From: Terriglobus albidus | GTDB lineage: Bacteria; Acidobacteriota; Terriglobia; Terriglobales; Acidobacteriaceae | Reading direction: 5' to 3' | Length of the DNA stretch: 64,000 bases | NCBI RefSeq assembly: GCF_025685425.1 | Contig: NZ_JAGTAS010000050.1 | Coordinates: forward strand, 62,001 to 126,000 | In this document: piece after piece, positions 7,319-15,823 of the stretch | How the letters are laid out: every line of letters starts with the position of its first letter | Numbering within the stretch: position 1 is the first letter of the stretch | Program-made: the position numbers and the translations under genes | The notes under the pieces: generated by a model | The model's input: only the letters and a program-made list of their open reading frames with translations | What the model was told of the DNA's origin: nothing | Databases searched by the model: none

Positions 7319-8833
7319 TTAGGTGCCGCAGAAGGTTTTGCTGACGTACTCTTCGGGACGGGCGGGTGTTGCGTAGCGTTCGAGGCCAGGTCGTTCGTCG
7401 AAGGGTTGCGCCAGCACCTGCAGGAGATCTTCGAAGGGTTGAAAGTCCTGCTTCTCGGTTGCTGCTTCCAGCGCTGCTTCTACCAGATGATTGCGTGGAA
7501 TGTAGATGGGATTGGTGCGGCGCATCTGTGCGGCGCGCTCTTCTGGTGAGAGATTCTCCTCTGCGAGCCGTTGGCGCCAGCGTGGCTCCCACTCATCGAA
7601 TGCTACCGGGTTGGTGAACATCGAGCGGACTGCGGCATTGCCTTCTATGCCGGTAGCGGCATCGCAGAGGCGACGGAAGGTCAACGTGTAGTCTGCACGT
7701 TGTTCCATCATGCGGTTGAGCAGATCTTCGGTCAGGCTGGTGTCCCTCTCCTGCTCGGTGGCTAAGCCTAGTTTCCGGCGCATGCCGGTGTTGAGCGCGG
7801 TTTCGTAGTGTTTGCCGAACTGCTCCAGGGATTCGTATGCGGAAGCGAGGCCGGCTTCATCGCCGCCCTCTTCTTCTACGAGTAGCGGGAGGATCGTCTC
7901 TGCGAGACGCGCCAGATTCCAGTGCATCGCGTTCGGCTGGTTACTGTAGGAGTAGCGGCCCTGGTGGTCGATGGAGCTGAAGACCGTGCGCGGATGGTAG
8001 GCCTCCATGAAGGCGCAGGGGCCGTAATCGATGGTCTCACCGGAGATCGAGGTGTTGTCCGTATTCATCACGCCGTGAATGAAGCCGAGCAGCATCCACT
8101 GGGCTACCAGTTTTGCCTGACGGGTGACGACTCCGTCCAGGAAGGCACGGTAGCGGCGCGTTACAATAGCCGCCTCTGGATAGTGCCGTTCGATGGCGTA
8201 GTCGGCAAGTCGGCGGAGCGCGGCGACGTCTCCCTGTGCGAAGAAGTATTGGAAGGTACCGACACGAAGATGACTTGAGGCGACACGTGTCAGCACGGCT
8301 CCGGGAAGCACGGTTTCGCGAAAGACAGGCTGGCCGGTAGTCACGGCGGCGAGCGATCGGGTTGTCGGTACACCCAATGTGGACATGGCTTCGCTGACGA
8401 TGTACTCGCGTAAGACCGGTCCGAGTGCGGCGCGGCCATCGCCATTACGCGAGAAGGGAGTACGGCCAGAGCCCTTGAGCTGAATGTCGTAGCGGATGCC
8501 GTCCCGTCCGATGACTTCGCCCAGGAGGTTTGCGCGGCCATCGCCGAGCTGCCGTACAAAGTATCCGAACTGGTGGCCGGCATAGGCCATGGCCAAAGGT
8601 TCGGAGCCTTCGGCGACACGGTTGCCCGCGAGCATAGCGACGCCTTCCGGACTGGCGAGAGCCTCCGCATCCAGGCCCAGCAGATCGGCGAGTTTCAGGT
8701 TCAGCTTCACTAACTTGGGAGCGGTGACTGGCGTGGGCGCAATTCGTGCGTAGAAGTTCTCCGGCAGCCGGGCGTAGCTGTTCGCAAAGGGAATGCGAAG
8801 GGGCGACAGGGCGCGATCCTCGGTCAGGCTCAT
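7319..8833 (-). CDS. selO: SelO/YdiU-family protein AMPylator
   Basis: Pseudokinase-fold enzyme that transfers AMP from ATP to protein Ser/Thr/Tyr residues; in E. coli it is linked to redox proteins and oxidative stress. The start is ATG 8833 (MSLTEDRALSPL), giving 504 aa close to the family norm. The open frame runs 46 codons further up, but that extension crosses toward a palindromic repeat and has no family resemblance. Visible motifs are GSGRTPFSRNGDGRAALGP for nucleotide binding and the metal-binding NTDNTSISGETIDYGP. The C-terminus ends TFCGT, with cysteine where eukaryotic SelO has selenocysteine. Single gene; its downstream flank holds short CACCC/GGGTG repeats. Confidence 0.95.
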   Translation of the reverse strand: MSLTEDRALSPLRIPFANSYARLPENFYARIAPTPVTAPKLVKLNLKLADLLGLDAEALASPEGVAMLAGNRVAEGSEPLAMAYAGHQFGYFVRQLGDGRANLLGEVIGRDGIRYDIQLKGSGRTPFSRNGDGRAALGPVLREYIVSEAMSTLGVPTTRSLAAVTTGQPVFRETVLPGAVLTRVASSHLRVGTFQYFFAQGDVAALRRLADYAIERHYPEAAIVTRRYRAFLDGVVTRQAKLVAQWMLLGFIHGVMNTDNTSISGETIDYGPCAFMEAYHPRTVFSSIDHQGRYSYSNQPNAMHWNLARLAETILPLLVEEEGGDEAGLASAYESLEQFGKHYETALNTGMRRKLGLATEQERDTSLTEDLLNRMMEQRADYTLTFRRLCDAATGIEGNAAVRSMFTNPVAFDEWEPRWRQRLAEENLSPEERAAQMRRTNPIYIPRNHLVEAALEAATEKQDFQPFEDLLQVLAQPFDERPGLERYATPARPEEYVSKTFCGT

Positions 8834-8940
8834 CGCTCTATTTTCCCCGATCTGTCGCGGACGTGTTTTTGTCGAAATATGGCGCAACTCTGCGCAGGAG
8901 AAGCCTGGCCTGGCGTACAACAGGGGTTTTGCTGAAGAGT

Positions 8941-9033
8941 TATAGAGCGGGCCTTCAGCCCTTTTCAGCATTGTGGCCTGCTACCTGGGGCGTTGCCCCA
9001 GGCTGGTATAGAACGCGCCTTCAGCGCTTTTTG
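8941..9033. repeat. Extragenic palindromic repeat, family A copy 2
   Basis: Same three-palindrome layout as 112-205 (GGGCCTTCAGCCC, CCTGGGGCGTTGCCCCAGG, GCGCCTTCAGCGC). It occupies the gap between selO and the response regulator. Another small palindrome, CCACCCTAACTCC-GTGAGGGTGG, lies just beyond at 9064-9090 and resembles a sequence at 7222-7250. Confidence 0.7.
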
Positions 9034-9124
9034 TGCATTATTAGGGATTCTGAGGTATCCCTTGCCCACCCTAACTCCGTGAGGGTGGGGCACCCGGCGG
9101 GACGAGCGTCTATCGAAAATTGGA

Positions 9125-9748
9125 CTACTGCAGGTCGACCAGACCGCGCTGCAGGGCGTAGATGGTGGCCTGGGTGCGGTCGCGGGCGCCCATCTTTTCC
9201 AGGATGGAGCTGACGTGGATGCGGACTGTCTTTTCGGCGATTCCCAGCTCTTCTGCGATCTCGCGGTTGGAGAAGCCTTGTGTAATGCAGGTCAGGACTT
9301 CGCTTTCGCGAGGGGTGAGATCGACCGAGGGCATGCGTTCGGCCAGGCGATGGAGAATCTCTTTGGGGATGTAACGGAGGCCGCGGCTTACGGTCAGCAC
9401 GGCATTGGTGACCTCTTCTCCGGAGGCGTCTTTGGTCAGGTAGCCCATGGCTCCGCCACGTACGGCGCGATAGATGTCTTCGCTGCCGCGATAGGCGGAG
9501 AGCACGATACATCGGGCGGTGGGAAAGTCTTTACGGATATGCTGCAACACCTCGAAGCCGCTCATGCGTGGCATTCGCAGGTCGAGCAGAACGACATCCG
9601 GGGTGAGCTGGTGGTAGAGGTCGATTCCCTGTTGACCGTCGCTGGCTTCACCCACCACCTTGATCTGAGGGTGGCTTGAGAGCACAGAGTGCAACGCCAT
9701 CCTTGCCAGGAAGTGATCTTCAATCAGGATGACGCGGATGGGGTTCAT
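9125..9748 (-). CDS. NarL/FixJ-type response regulator
   Basis: DNA-binding output of a two-component system, 207 aa. The receiver domain is residues 1-120 with acidic pair E10/D11, phospho-acceptor Asp56 (LLDLRMP), and the conserved LSAY and KDAS segments. A LuxR-type helix-turn-helix follows (TPRESEVLTCITQGFSNREIA). I start at the ATG at 9748, which overlaps the kinase stop as ATGA and has GGTGG eight bases upstream; an ATG four codons earlier (9760) is possible. The overlap with the sensor kinase gene implies translational coupling and a cognate pair. Target promoters are unknown; the nearby MFS and amidohydrolase genes are candidates. Confidence 0.93.
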   Translation of the reverse strand: MNPIRVILIEDHFLARMALHSVLSSHPQIKVVGEASDGQQGIDLYHQLTPDVVLLDLRMPRMSGFEVLQHIRKDFPTARCIVLSAYRGSEDIYRAVRGGAMGYLTKDASGEEVTNAVLTVSRGLRYIPKEILHRLAERMPSVDLTPRESEVLTCITQGFSNREIAEELGIAEKTVRIHVSSILEKMGARDRTQATIYALQRGLVDLQ

Positions 9749-12700
9749 AGGCCGATCCACCGGATTACATCTGTGTCCGACAAGCGCCGCGACGGATCGG
9801 GCGAGTCGTACGGCAACACGACAGAGACTTCAGTGCCTCGATTGAGCGCGCTCTCTACGTTGAAGCGTCCGCCGATCTTGCGAGCGCGCTCCTCCATGAC
9901 CAGCAGGCCGAAATGTCCGCGCCGGGTCCCAGTGCGATCCTGGGAAAAACCAACGCCATCGTCGTGAATCACCATCTTCAATGCGGATTCATCATACCGT
10001 AAATGCACAAGGATAGACTTGGGCTGCCCATGCCGTAGCGCATTGGAGACGGCCTCCTGCCCAATGCAAACAAGGTGATGCACGGATGCCGGCGGCAGCA
10101 GGATCTCGCGGCCTTCCACCGCCATGCGGGTCTCCACATCGTCCTGTTTGTAGTGCGAGCTGATGGCCTTCGACAGAGCCTGGGAGAGAACACCTGTAAC
10201 CTCGTCGGTGTCTCGCAGATCCCAGATGATGCGCCGTGCCTCTGCCTGACAGTGCGAGACCATACTGCGCGCCATGTCGCAGGCGTTCTTTGCGTCGGTA
10301 AGTTCATGGGCATCTTTATCGAGGGTGCGCGAAGCCGTTTCGAGCTGCCACGAGATGGCGGCAAAGCCGGCCATCAGAGTGTCATGGCACTCGCGCGCGA
10401 TGCGATTGCGTTCCTGCAGCACGATCCCCATGTTTCCTTTCACGCGGCGGATTCGGCGCGTATACAGGTGCGCTCCGAGGAAGAAGACGAGCATGCCGAC
10501 CAGCAGATAGAAGGTGTAGGTGGCGTAGAAGTGTGGCCGCTGCCGCACACTGATGGAGGCAACCGGAGTCATCCATGGATCGCCGCCGACACGCGCCTGC
10601 ACCTCGAAGGTGTAGGTGCCTGCCGGGATGCGGCGATAGCGCGCATACCGGGAATGCGTGGTCACCCAGCCTGAGTCATATCCTGTCAGGCGATAACGGA
10701 ACTCCGTCTGCGATGGGTTGGAGAGTCTGCTGGCATCGAAACGGAAGTTGATCTCACCCTCTGAGGGATCGATCACGACACGGTCGCCGGTCAGCAGCGA
10801 TTCAGCGCGGGTGTCATTGCCGAAGGTCCAGCCGGTGATGCGGGCGGTGGGCGGCGCCATGGTGGCGGTCTCGGCGAACGGAGTCGTTCGCGCGAAGCCC
10901 TTGCTGGTGGCGAAGTACATCACTCCATTGGGGAGTCGCGTTGCAGAAGGGCGCGATGGCCCACTGCAGTCGGAGGAGGGCATACCATCCTGCTTAATGA
11001 ACAGCGTCGAGGAGATGCGCTGCAGCTTTCCGGTCGACAGGTCGTTGAGGTCAGAGGCAAGAATCCTGACGATGCCCTGCGAGGTGCCCAGCCAGAGATG
11101 TCCATGTGCATCCTCCAACATGTTGTAGATAGGCATGGAAGGAAGCCCGGCGTCGCTGGGCAAAGGGAATGCCCGGTCGCCGGCGATGCGGGAGAGTCCG
11201 CCGGTGCGGGACCCGGCCCAGACATTTCCGTGGGAGTCCAATGACAGCGAGAGCACATAAGGATGCGGCATCTCGCGAATCGTCTGGACCTGGCCATTGA
11301 CGATACGGAACAGGCCAGTACTGGTCGCCGCAAGGATGGATCCGTCAGTGTCTTCCAGAAGATCGGTGACGAGTTTTGAGGGAAGGTAGGTCTCGCCTCC
11401 GGTTGTTGCCGGAATGCCGCTGCGGAAGTAGTGCAGGCCGGTGTAGGTTCCGACCCATAAGCCTCCCTGCCGGTCAGAGTGCAGCACGCTTACAGCATTG
11501 ACGGGAGACTCGATTCCCAACTGGTGATGGCTCCATGTCTCTCCGTTGAAGGAGTAGATGCCATCGAACCAGGTTCCCACCCAGATGCGGCCGTGTTTGT
11601 CTTCCGTAATCGTCCGGATGGGCGTCCTGACGGGCATTCCGGGAATGTGGACGGGAGTAATGACGCCATTGTGCTGACGGAATACGCCTTGTCCCCAGGT
11701 TCCGAGCCACAGGTCTCCCTTGCTGTCGCCAAAAGCTACGGCAGAGTAGGAGGGTTTGAAGTCCGGAGCCTGCAGCATGGCAAATGGCGCCCGCCGCCAC
11801 CGGCTAAGGCCTCCGGTCAGCCCGCCGATCCAAAGATTGTCCTCGTCATCGACAAAGAGTGTGCGTACAGTGTCGTCCGGCAGGCCATCTGTCGTAGACC
11901 ATCCCGATGCGCCTCCGTTATTCCAGCGAAAGAGGCCGCTGTTTTTGGTGCCGATCCAGAGGTTGTGTTGCCGGTCGCCGATCAGGACGGTGACCTGGGT
12001 GGCAACCTGCATGCGCTGGGTGAACGTGAGTTCCTGTCCGCTGCGTTCATTCGCTTCCAGAACCGCATGCATGGTGCCCAGCCACAGACGGGAGGTACGG
12101 TCGCGATACACGGAGGTGGGCTCGCCGAACTGTGCGGGAACGGGCAGATGCGTTACTCCGTGGCTGGTCCAGTGAAAGAGTCCTGACGAGGTGACGAAAT
12201 ACATGCCCCCGTGCATGTCTTCGGCGAAGACGGTCGTAATGTCACCGCCGATAATGCCGACGTTTGGAACTGTCTCAAGCTGGTTATTACGGTAGCGCAG
12301 AATTCCATACTGGGTCGCGATCCAGAGGGTTCCATCATGGTCAAAGGCCATCGTCCGGATGCGCTCGTTCTCGTGTCCTGCCGCACTGCTGATGTTGACT
12401 GCGCCCGTGGCCGTCTGGTGGATTACGCCGGCGCCATCGGTGCCGATCCAAAGGTCGTCTGCCAGGCCTGGGAGGACGGCATTGACGGCATCGATGTTCA
12501 TGGTTGCCGCATTTGGCATGGAGAGGCGCTGGAAGGTCTGGCCGTCGAAGGTGGAGACGCCGGAGAAGGTCGCGAGCAGCAGGGTTCCATCGGCACGTTG
12601 CGCGATCATGCGCACGTTGCTTTCAGGCAGCCCGTCTTCCACCTGCCACTCCTGTTTCTGGTACTCGGCAAGGCCGATCGGCGCAAGTGTGGGCGTCGCC

Positions 12701-12768
12701 TGCGGAAAGGCGGAGGCAGACAGGAAGGCGAGGGCCAGAAGCAGCCCAAAGGTACATCGACGAAGCAT
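9745..12768 (-). CDS. Sensor histidine kinase with periplasmic beta-propeller (Reg_prop, Y_Y_Y, HisKA_3)
   Basis: Large membrane sensor, 1007 aa from ATG 12768, which leaves a compact signal peptide (MLRRCTFGLLLALAFL...AFPQA); an ATG at 12813 would add 15 residues. The periplasmic part contains repeated propeller blades with words such as LWIGT, LWLGTWGQGV and IWVGTWFDGI, then a Y_Y_Y-like domain (FRYRLTGYDSGW, YTFEVQARV). One transmembrane helix follows (FYLLVGMLVFFLGAHLY). The HisKA_3 domain has the phospho-histidine in IARECHDTLMAG, and the ATPase domain has QEAVSNALRHG and DDGVGF. This is the sensing layout of Bacteroides glycan sensors, but with a HisKA_3 kinase and separate regulator. 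It follows the MFS gene by 53 bases. Confidence 0.93.
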   Translation of the reverse strand: MLRRCTFGLLLALAFLSASAFPQATPTLAPIGLAEYQKQEWQVEDGLPESNVRMIAQRADGTLLLATFSGVSTFDGQTFQRLSMPNAATMNIDAVNAVLPGLADDLWIGTDGAGVIHQTATGAVNISSAAGHENERIRTMAFDHDGTLWIATQYGILRYRNNQLETVPNVGIIGGDITTVFAEDMHGGMYFVTSSGLFHWTSHGVTHLPVPAQFGEPTSVYRDRTSRLWLGTMHAVLEANERSGQELTFTQRMQVATQVTVLIGDRQHNLWIGTKNSGLFRWNNGGASGWSTTDGLPDDTVRTLFVDDEDNLWIGGLTGGLSRWRRAPFAMLQAPDFKPSYSAVAFGDSKGDLWLGTWGQGVFRQHNGVITPVHIPGMPVRTPIRTITEDKHGRIWVGTWFDGIYSFNGETWSHHQLGIESPVNAVSVLHSDRQGGLWVGTYTGLHYFRSGIPATTGGETYLPSKLVTDLLEDTDGSILAATSTGLFRIVNGQVQTIREMPHPYVLSLSLDSHGNVWAGSRTGGLSRIAGDRAFPLPSDAGLPSMPIYNMLEDAHGHLWLGTSQGIVRILASDLNDLSTGKLQRISSTLFIKQDGMPSSDCSGPSRPSATRLPNGVMYFATSKGFARTTPFAETATMAPPTARITGWTFGNDTRAESLLTGDRVVIDPSEGEINFRFDASRLSNPSQTEFRYRLTGYDSGWVTTHSRYARYRRIPAGTYTFEVQARVGGDPWMTPVASISVRQRPHFYATYTFYLLVGMLVFFLGAHLYTRRIRRVKGNMGIVLQERNRIARECHDTLMAGFAAISWQLETASRTLDKDAHELTDAKNACDMARSMVSHCQAEARRIIWDLRDTDEVTGVLSQALSKAISSHYKQDDVETRMAVEGREILLPPASVHHLVCIGQEAVSNALRHGQPKSILVHLRYDESALKMVIHDDGVGFSQDRTGTRRGHFGLLVMEERARKIGGRFNVESALNRGTEVSVVLPYDSPDPSRRLSDTDVIRWIGL

Positions 12769-12821
12769 GGTGATGCCTGTTACTACGGCAACATATCTTC
12801 GAGCAGATCGCAAACAAATCT

Positions 12822-14180
12822 TTACGCGACGTTGACCCGGACTTCATCTTGCGGCAGAAGCAGGGGGACCTCTGGATGGACAAACAGCCAGCAGACGCCG
12901 CCAAGTGCGGCGAAGCCGGCGGCGACGGCGAAGGAGACGGTCCAGCCGAAGTTCTGGGCGATCCACGGGGTCAGGGAGGCGGTGACGGCTCCCCCTAACT
13001 GCCCGCCCATGTTCACGATCGAGGAAAAGACGGCAGAACGGCGGCCGGCGATGTCATTGGAGGCCGACCAGAACGAGCTCTGCGAGATGTAGAGAGCACC
13101 GGCGCCGCAGGCAAGAATCAAGCCGGCGACCAGGGGACTCTTGGCCCGCGAACCCAATAGAAGGAAGACGCCGGTCAGGAACAGCGCTCCGGTCGCCAAG
13201 TAGCAGCGCCCGATGCGAAGTCCTTTGGTCCCCGAGAGCCAGTCGCTCGCTGCTCCGCCGGCGAGGCAGCACAGTGTCATCGACAGGAACGGGAGCATGG
13301 AGATCTGGGCGCTCGCCTTCAGATCGACTCCACGGACCTTCGCCATATAGAGGAAGAACCAGCTGAAGTAGATCCAGGAGATGTAGCCGAAGCAGAAGTA
13401 GCCCATCATCAGCGCAGGGAGATCGCGGCGCCCGAAGAGTTGCTTCCAGGAAAACGAGATCGGCTGGCCGTTGCTGCCGTTTCCGTTGCCGTTGCGAAGG
13501 TCGCGGTCGGGGCGTGCCGAGAGGCCGACTTCAATCTCCTGCAGCTCGGTCATCGAAAGCGAGGGATGTTCGTTCGGAGTGTCGCGCGAGACGAACCACC
13601 AGACCAGGCCGATGCCTGTGCCGAGCAGGGCGCTGAAATAAAAGGCAGCGCGCCACCCATCGTGAGCAATGATCCAGTTGAGGAGCGGGGGAGTGAGGCC
13701 GCTGCCAGCGCCTACGCCGGCGAAGATCAGGCCATTGATGATGCCGCGCTCACTGACCGGGATCCACTGGGCGACGAACTGATTGGCTGCGGGATAGACT
13801 ACGGCTTCTCCAGCCCCGAGGATCAGGCGGATGGCGATCAGGAAGAAGACGGCTCCAGGCACGCCGGTGGGCAGCACGGCTACCATCAAGGTCGCCACAC
13901 CCCACCATAAGGTCCCGATGGTCAGAACGCGACGCGGTCCAAAGCGGGCGGCGAGCCATCCCGCGGGAATTTGAAATCCTGCATAGCCGATCAGAAATGC
14001 GCTGAAGATGAGTCCTAGCCGCTGGTAACCGAGTCCGAACTCCTCGCTGATCTGAAGGCCGGCGATCGAGATATTGGTGCGGTCAAGGAAGGCAATCGCG
14101 CTCAGAGCGAACAGCAGAACTGCAAGAAAAAAGCGAAGCTTATAGACCTTCCCGAAACTGACCATGTGGAGTAACAGCAT
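12822..14180 (-). CDS. MFS transporter of the anion:cation symporter (ACS) type
   Basis: Twelve-helix inner-membrane transporter, 452 aa. The N-terminal FALSAIAFLDRTNISIAG, the loop AARFGPRR and RLILGAGEAVVYPAANQFVAQWIP are typical of the ACS/phthalate-permease group, which carries sugar acids and other organic anions (galactonate, glucarate, tartrate). A cytoplasmic loop in the middle (about 215-240) is rich in Asn/Gly. The start at 14180 is uncertain; an ATG five codons later (14165) is equally plausible. It is divergent from the amidohydrolase gene and upstream of the two-component pair, so it may import the product of the exported pathway at 14.3-23.6 kb. That link is inference. Confidence 0.88.
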   Translation of the reverse strand: MLLLHMVSFGKVYKLRFFLAVLLFALSAIAFLDRTNISIAGLQISEEFGLGYQRLGLIFSAFLIGYAGFQIPAGWLAARFGPRRVLTIGTLWWGVATLMVAVLPTGVPGAVFFLIAIRLILGAGEAVVYPAANQFVAQWIPVSERGIINGLIFAGVGAGSGLTPPLLNWIIAHDGWRAAFYFSALLGTGIGLVWWFVSRDTPNEHPSLSMTELQEIEVGLSARPDRDLRNGNGNGSNGQPISFSWKQLFGRRDLPALMMGYFCFGYISWIYFSWFFLYMAKVRGVDLKASAQISMLPFLSMTLCCLAGGAASDWLSGTKGLRIGRCYLATGALFLTGVFLLLGSRAKSPLVAGLILACGAGALYISQSSFWSASNDIAGRRSAVFSSIVNMGGQLGGAVTASLTPWIAQNFGWTVSFAVAAGFAALGGVCWLFVHPEVPLLLPQDEVRVNVA

Positions 14181-14273
14181 ACGAGTCTCTGCAATGAACG
14201 AAGTAGGTCCAATGTCTTACGTTAATGCGGGGCAAACCACCCATGACAATCACATGAAATGGAGAGAACAATC

Positions 14274-15614
14274 GTGGAATTCCAAATACTGGCGGTAAAG
14301 GCTTTGCGGAACAAGTTTCTGGTTCAATCGGTGCTTCTGCTGGCGTCATGCATTACTGCGGCAAACGCTCAGCACTACGACCTCATTGTGCAGCACGGTC
14401 ATGTCATCGATCCGAAGAACGGCATCGACGGCGTAATGGATGTTGCGGTGCTGGATGGAAAGATTGCTAAGGTAGCCAAATCCATCGCTGCTTCCGAAGC
14501 GGTGAAGGCCGTGGATGCAACGGGGCTCTACGTCACGCCCGGTCTGATCGATATCCACGCTCATGTGTATGCGGGGACCGGTGAGCGCAACTCGTATGCG
14601 GGAGACAACAGCATCTATCCCGACGGCTTCACCTTCCGTGTTGGCGTTACGACGGTTGTGGATGCTGGAGGATCCGGCTGGCGGAACTTTGAGGACTTCA
14701 AGGACCGCGTTATCGATCGGTCTCACACCCGCATCCTGGCCATGCTGAATATTGTTGGCAGCGGCATGCGCGGTCCCAAGTACGAGCAGAATCTTGATGA
14801 CATGGACGGCGAGGCCACCGGAAAGATGGCGCTGAAGTATCCCGGACTGATCGTCGGTATTAAGAGCGCCCATTTTGAAGGACCTGAATGGAAGCCTTAT
14901 GAGCAAGCGGTGATTGCGGGTAATATCGCCAAGATTCCCGTGATGATCGACTACGGCGCCAACCGTAAGGAGCGGCCGCTGTACGATCTGCTCTCGAAGG
15001 TACTGCGCCCGGGCGATATCTATACCCACATGTACTCTGGCCTGCGCGGCGAGCAGGATGCTACGACCGGCAAGACGAGCGAAGCTCTTAAGATCGGCCG
15101 CAAACGTGGCATCTACTTCGATGTGGGCCACGGTGGCGGAAGCTTCAACTGGACGGTAGCAGTGCCGCTGGTGAAGGAAGGATTCATTCCGGACTCCATT
15201 TCGACAGACATCCACATCACCAGCATGAACGCCGGCATGAAAGACCAGTTGAATGTTGCGAGCAAGATGATGGCGCTTGGATTGTCACTGCAGGAGGTCG
15301 TGAAGGAGATGACTTCGAATCCGGCAAAGGAGATTCAGCACCCTGAGCTTGGCAATCTTTCCGAAGGCTCGCCTGCTGATATTGCGGTGCTGCGTCTTGA
15401 GACTGGAAAGTTCGGTTTCGTCGATATGAACAACACGGTCTATCCGGGCACGAAAAAACTTGCCTGCGAGCTGACCGTTCATGACGGCAAGGTCGTGTAT
15501 GACCTGAACGGCCTGTCGGCGGATCCATGGGATGGAAAAGTCGTTACACCGGCGCAGGCGAAGCGCTTTACCACGATGCACGTTCGCCCGGAAAAGCCCT
15601 CCGTCGCCCACTGA
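14274..15614 (+). CDS. Exported amidohydrolase (EF_0837-like metallohydrolase)
   Basis: Metal-dependent hydrolase of the amidohydrolase superfamily, 446 aa. The HxH metal motif is in LIDIHAHVY, a candidate carbamylated lysine is in VGIKSAHFEG, later metal ligands are probably in DIYTHMYSG and DVGHGGGSF, and the aspartate is in STDIH. The closest type I recall is the EF_0837/AHA_3915 group, often next to SelA-like enzymes of D-glucosaminate use. I choose GTG 14274, with GGAGAG seven bases upstream; ATG 14259 is five codons earlier. A Sec signal peptide (FLVQSVLLLASCITAANAQ) predicts a periplasmic enzyme, odd for this group. First gene of the plus-strand block; substrate unproven. Confidence 0.87.
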   Translation: MEFQILAVKALRNKFLVQSVLLLASCITAANAQHYDLIVQHGHVIDPKNGIDGVMDVAVLDGKIAKVAKSIAASEAVKAVDATGLYVTPGLIDIHAHVYAGTGERNSYAGDNSIYPDGFTFRVGVTTVVDAGGSGWRNFEDFKDRVIDRSHTRILAMLNIVGSGMRGPKYEQNLDDMDGEATGKMALKYPGLIVGIKSAHFEGPEWKPYEQAVIAGNIAKIPVMIDYGANRKERPLYDLLSKVLRPGDIYTHMYSGLRGEQDATTGKTSEALKIGRKRGIYFDVGHGGGSFNWTVAVPLVKEGFIPDSISTDIHITSMNAGMKDQLNVASKMMALGLSLQEVVKEMTSNPAKEIQHPELGNLSEGSPADIAVLRLETGKFGFVDMNNTVYPGTKKLACELTVHDGKVVYDLNGLSADPWDGKVVTPAQAKRFTTMHVRPEKPSVAH

Positions 15615-15644
15615 GCATAGACGGGCGGTAGGTCAATCGTCCTA

Positions 15645-15683
15645 GCTATAGCCCTGTCATCAGGCTGATGACAGGGCTATAGC
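15645..15683. other. Perfect 18-bp inverted repeat with 3-base loop
   Basis: GCTATAGCCCTGTCATCA is matched exactly by its reverse complement around GGC. It lies 30 bases after the amidohydrolase stop. No T run follows on either side, so it is not a standard intrinsic terminator. It may stabilise the 3' end of the upstream mRNA, act as a protein site, or separate expression of the amidohydrolase from the receptor. Confidence 0.75.
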
Positions 15684-15823
15684 AAAGGGCCCATTGTTGT
15701 TGTCACAAATCTCTAAAAGTAAGTAAAACCTGTCGGAACAGGATGGGAAGCGGATTACAAGAAGGACCGGTTTTTCGAGATTTGTTTTTTTGGATATGAA
15801 ATTTAGCTTTCAGGAGGCACTGC

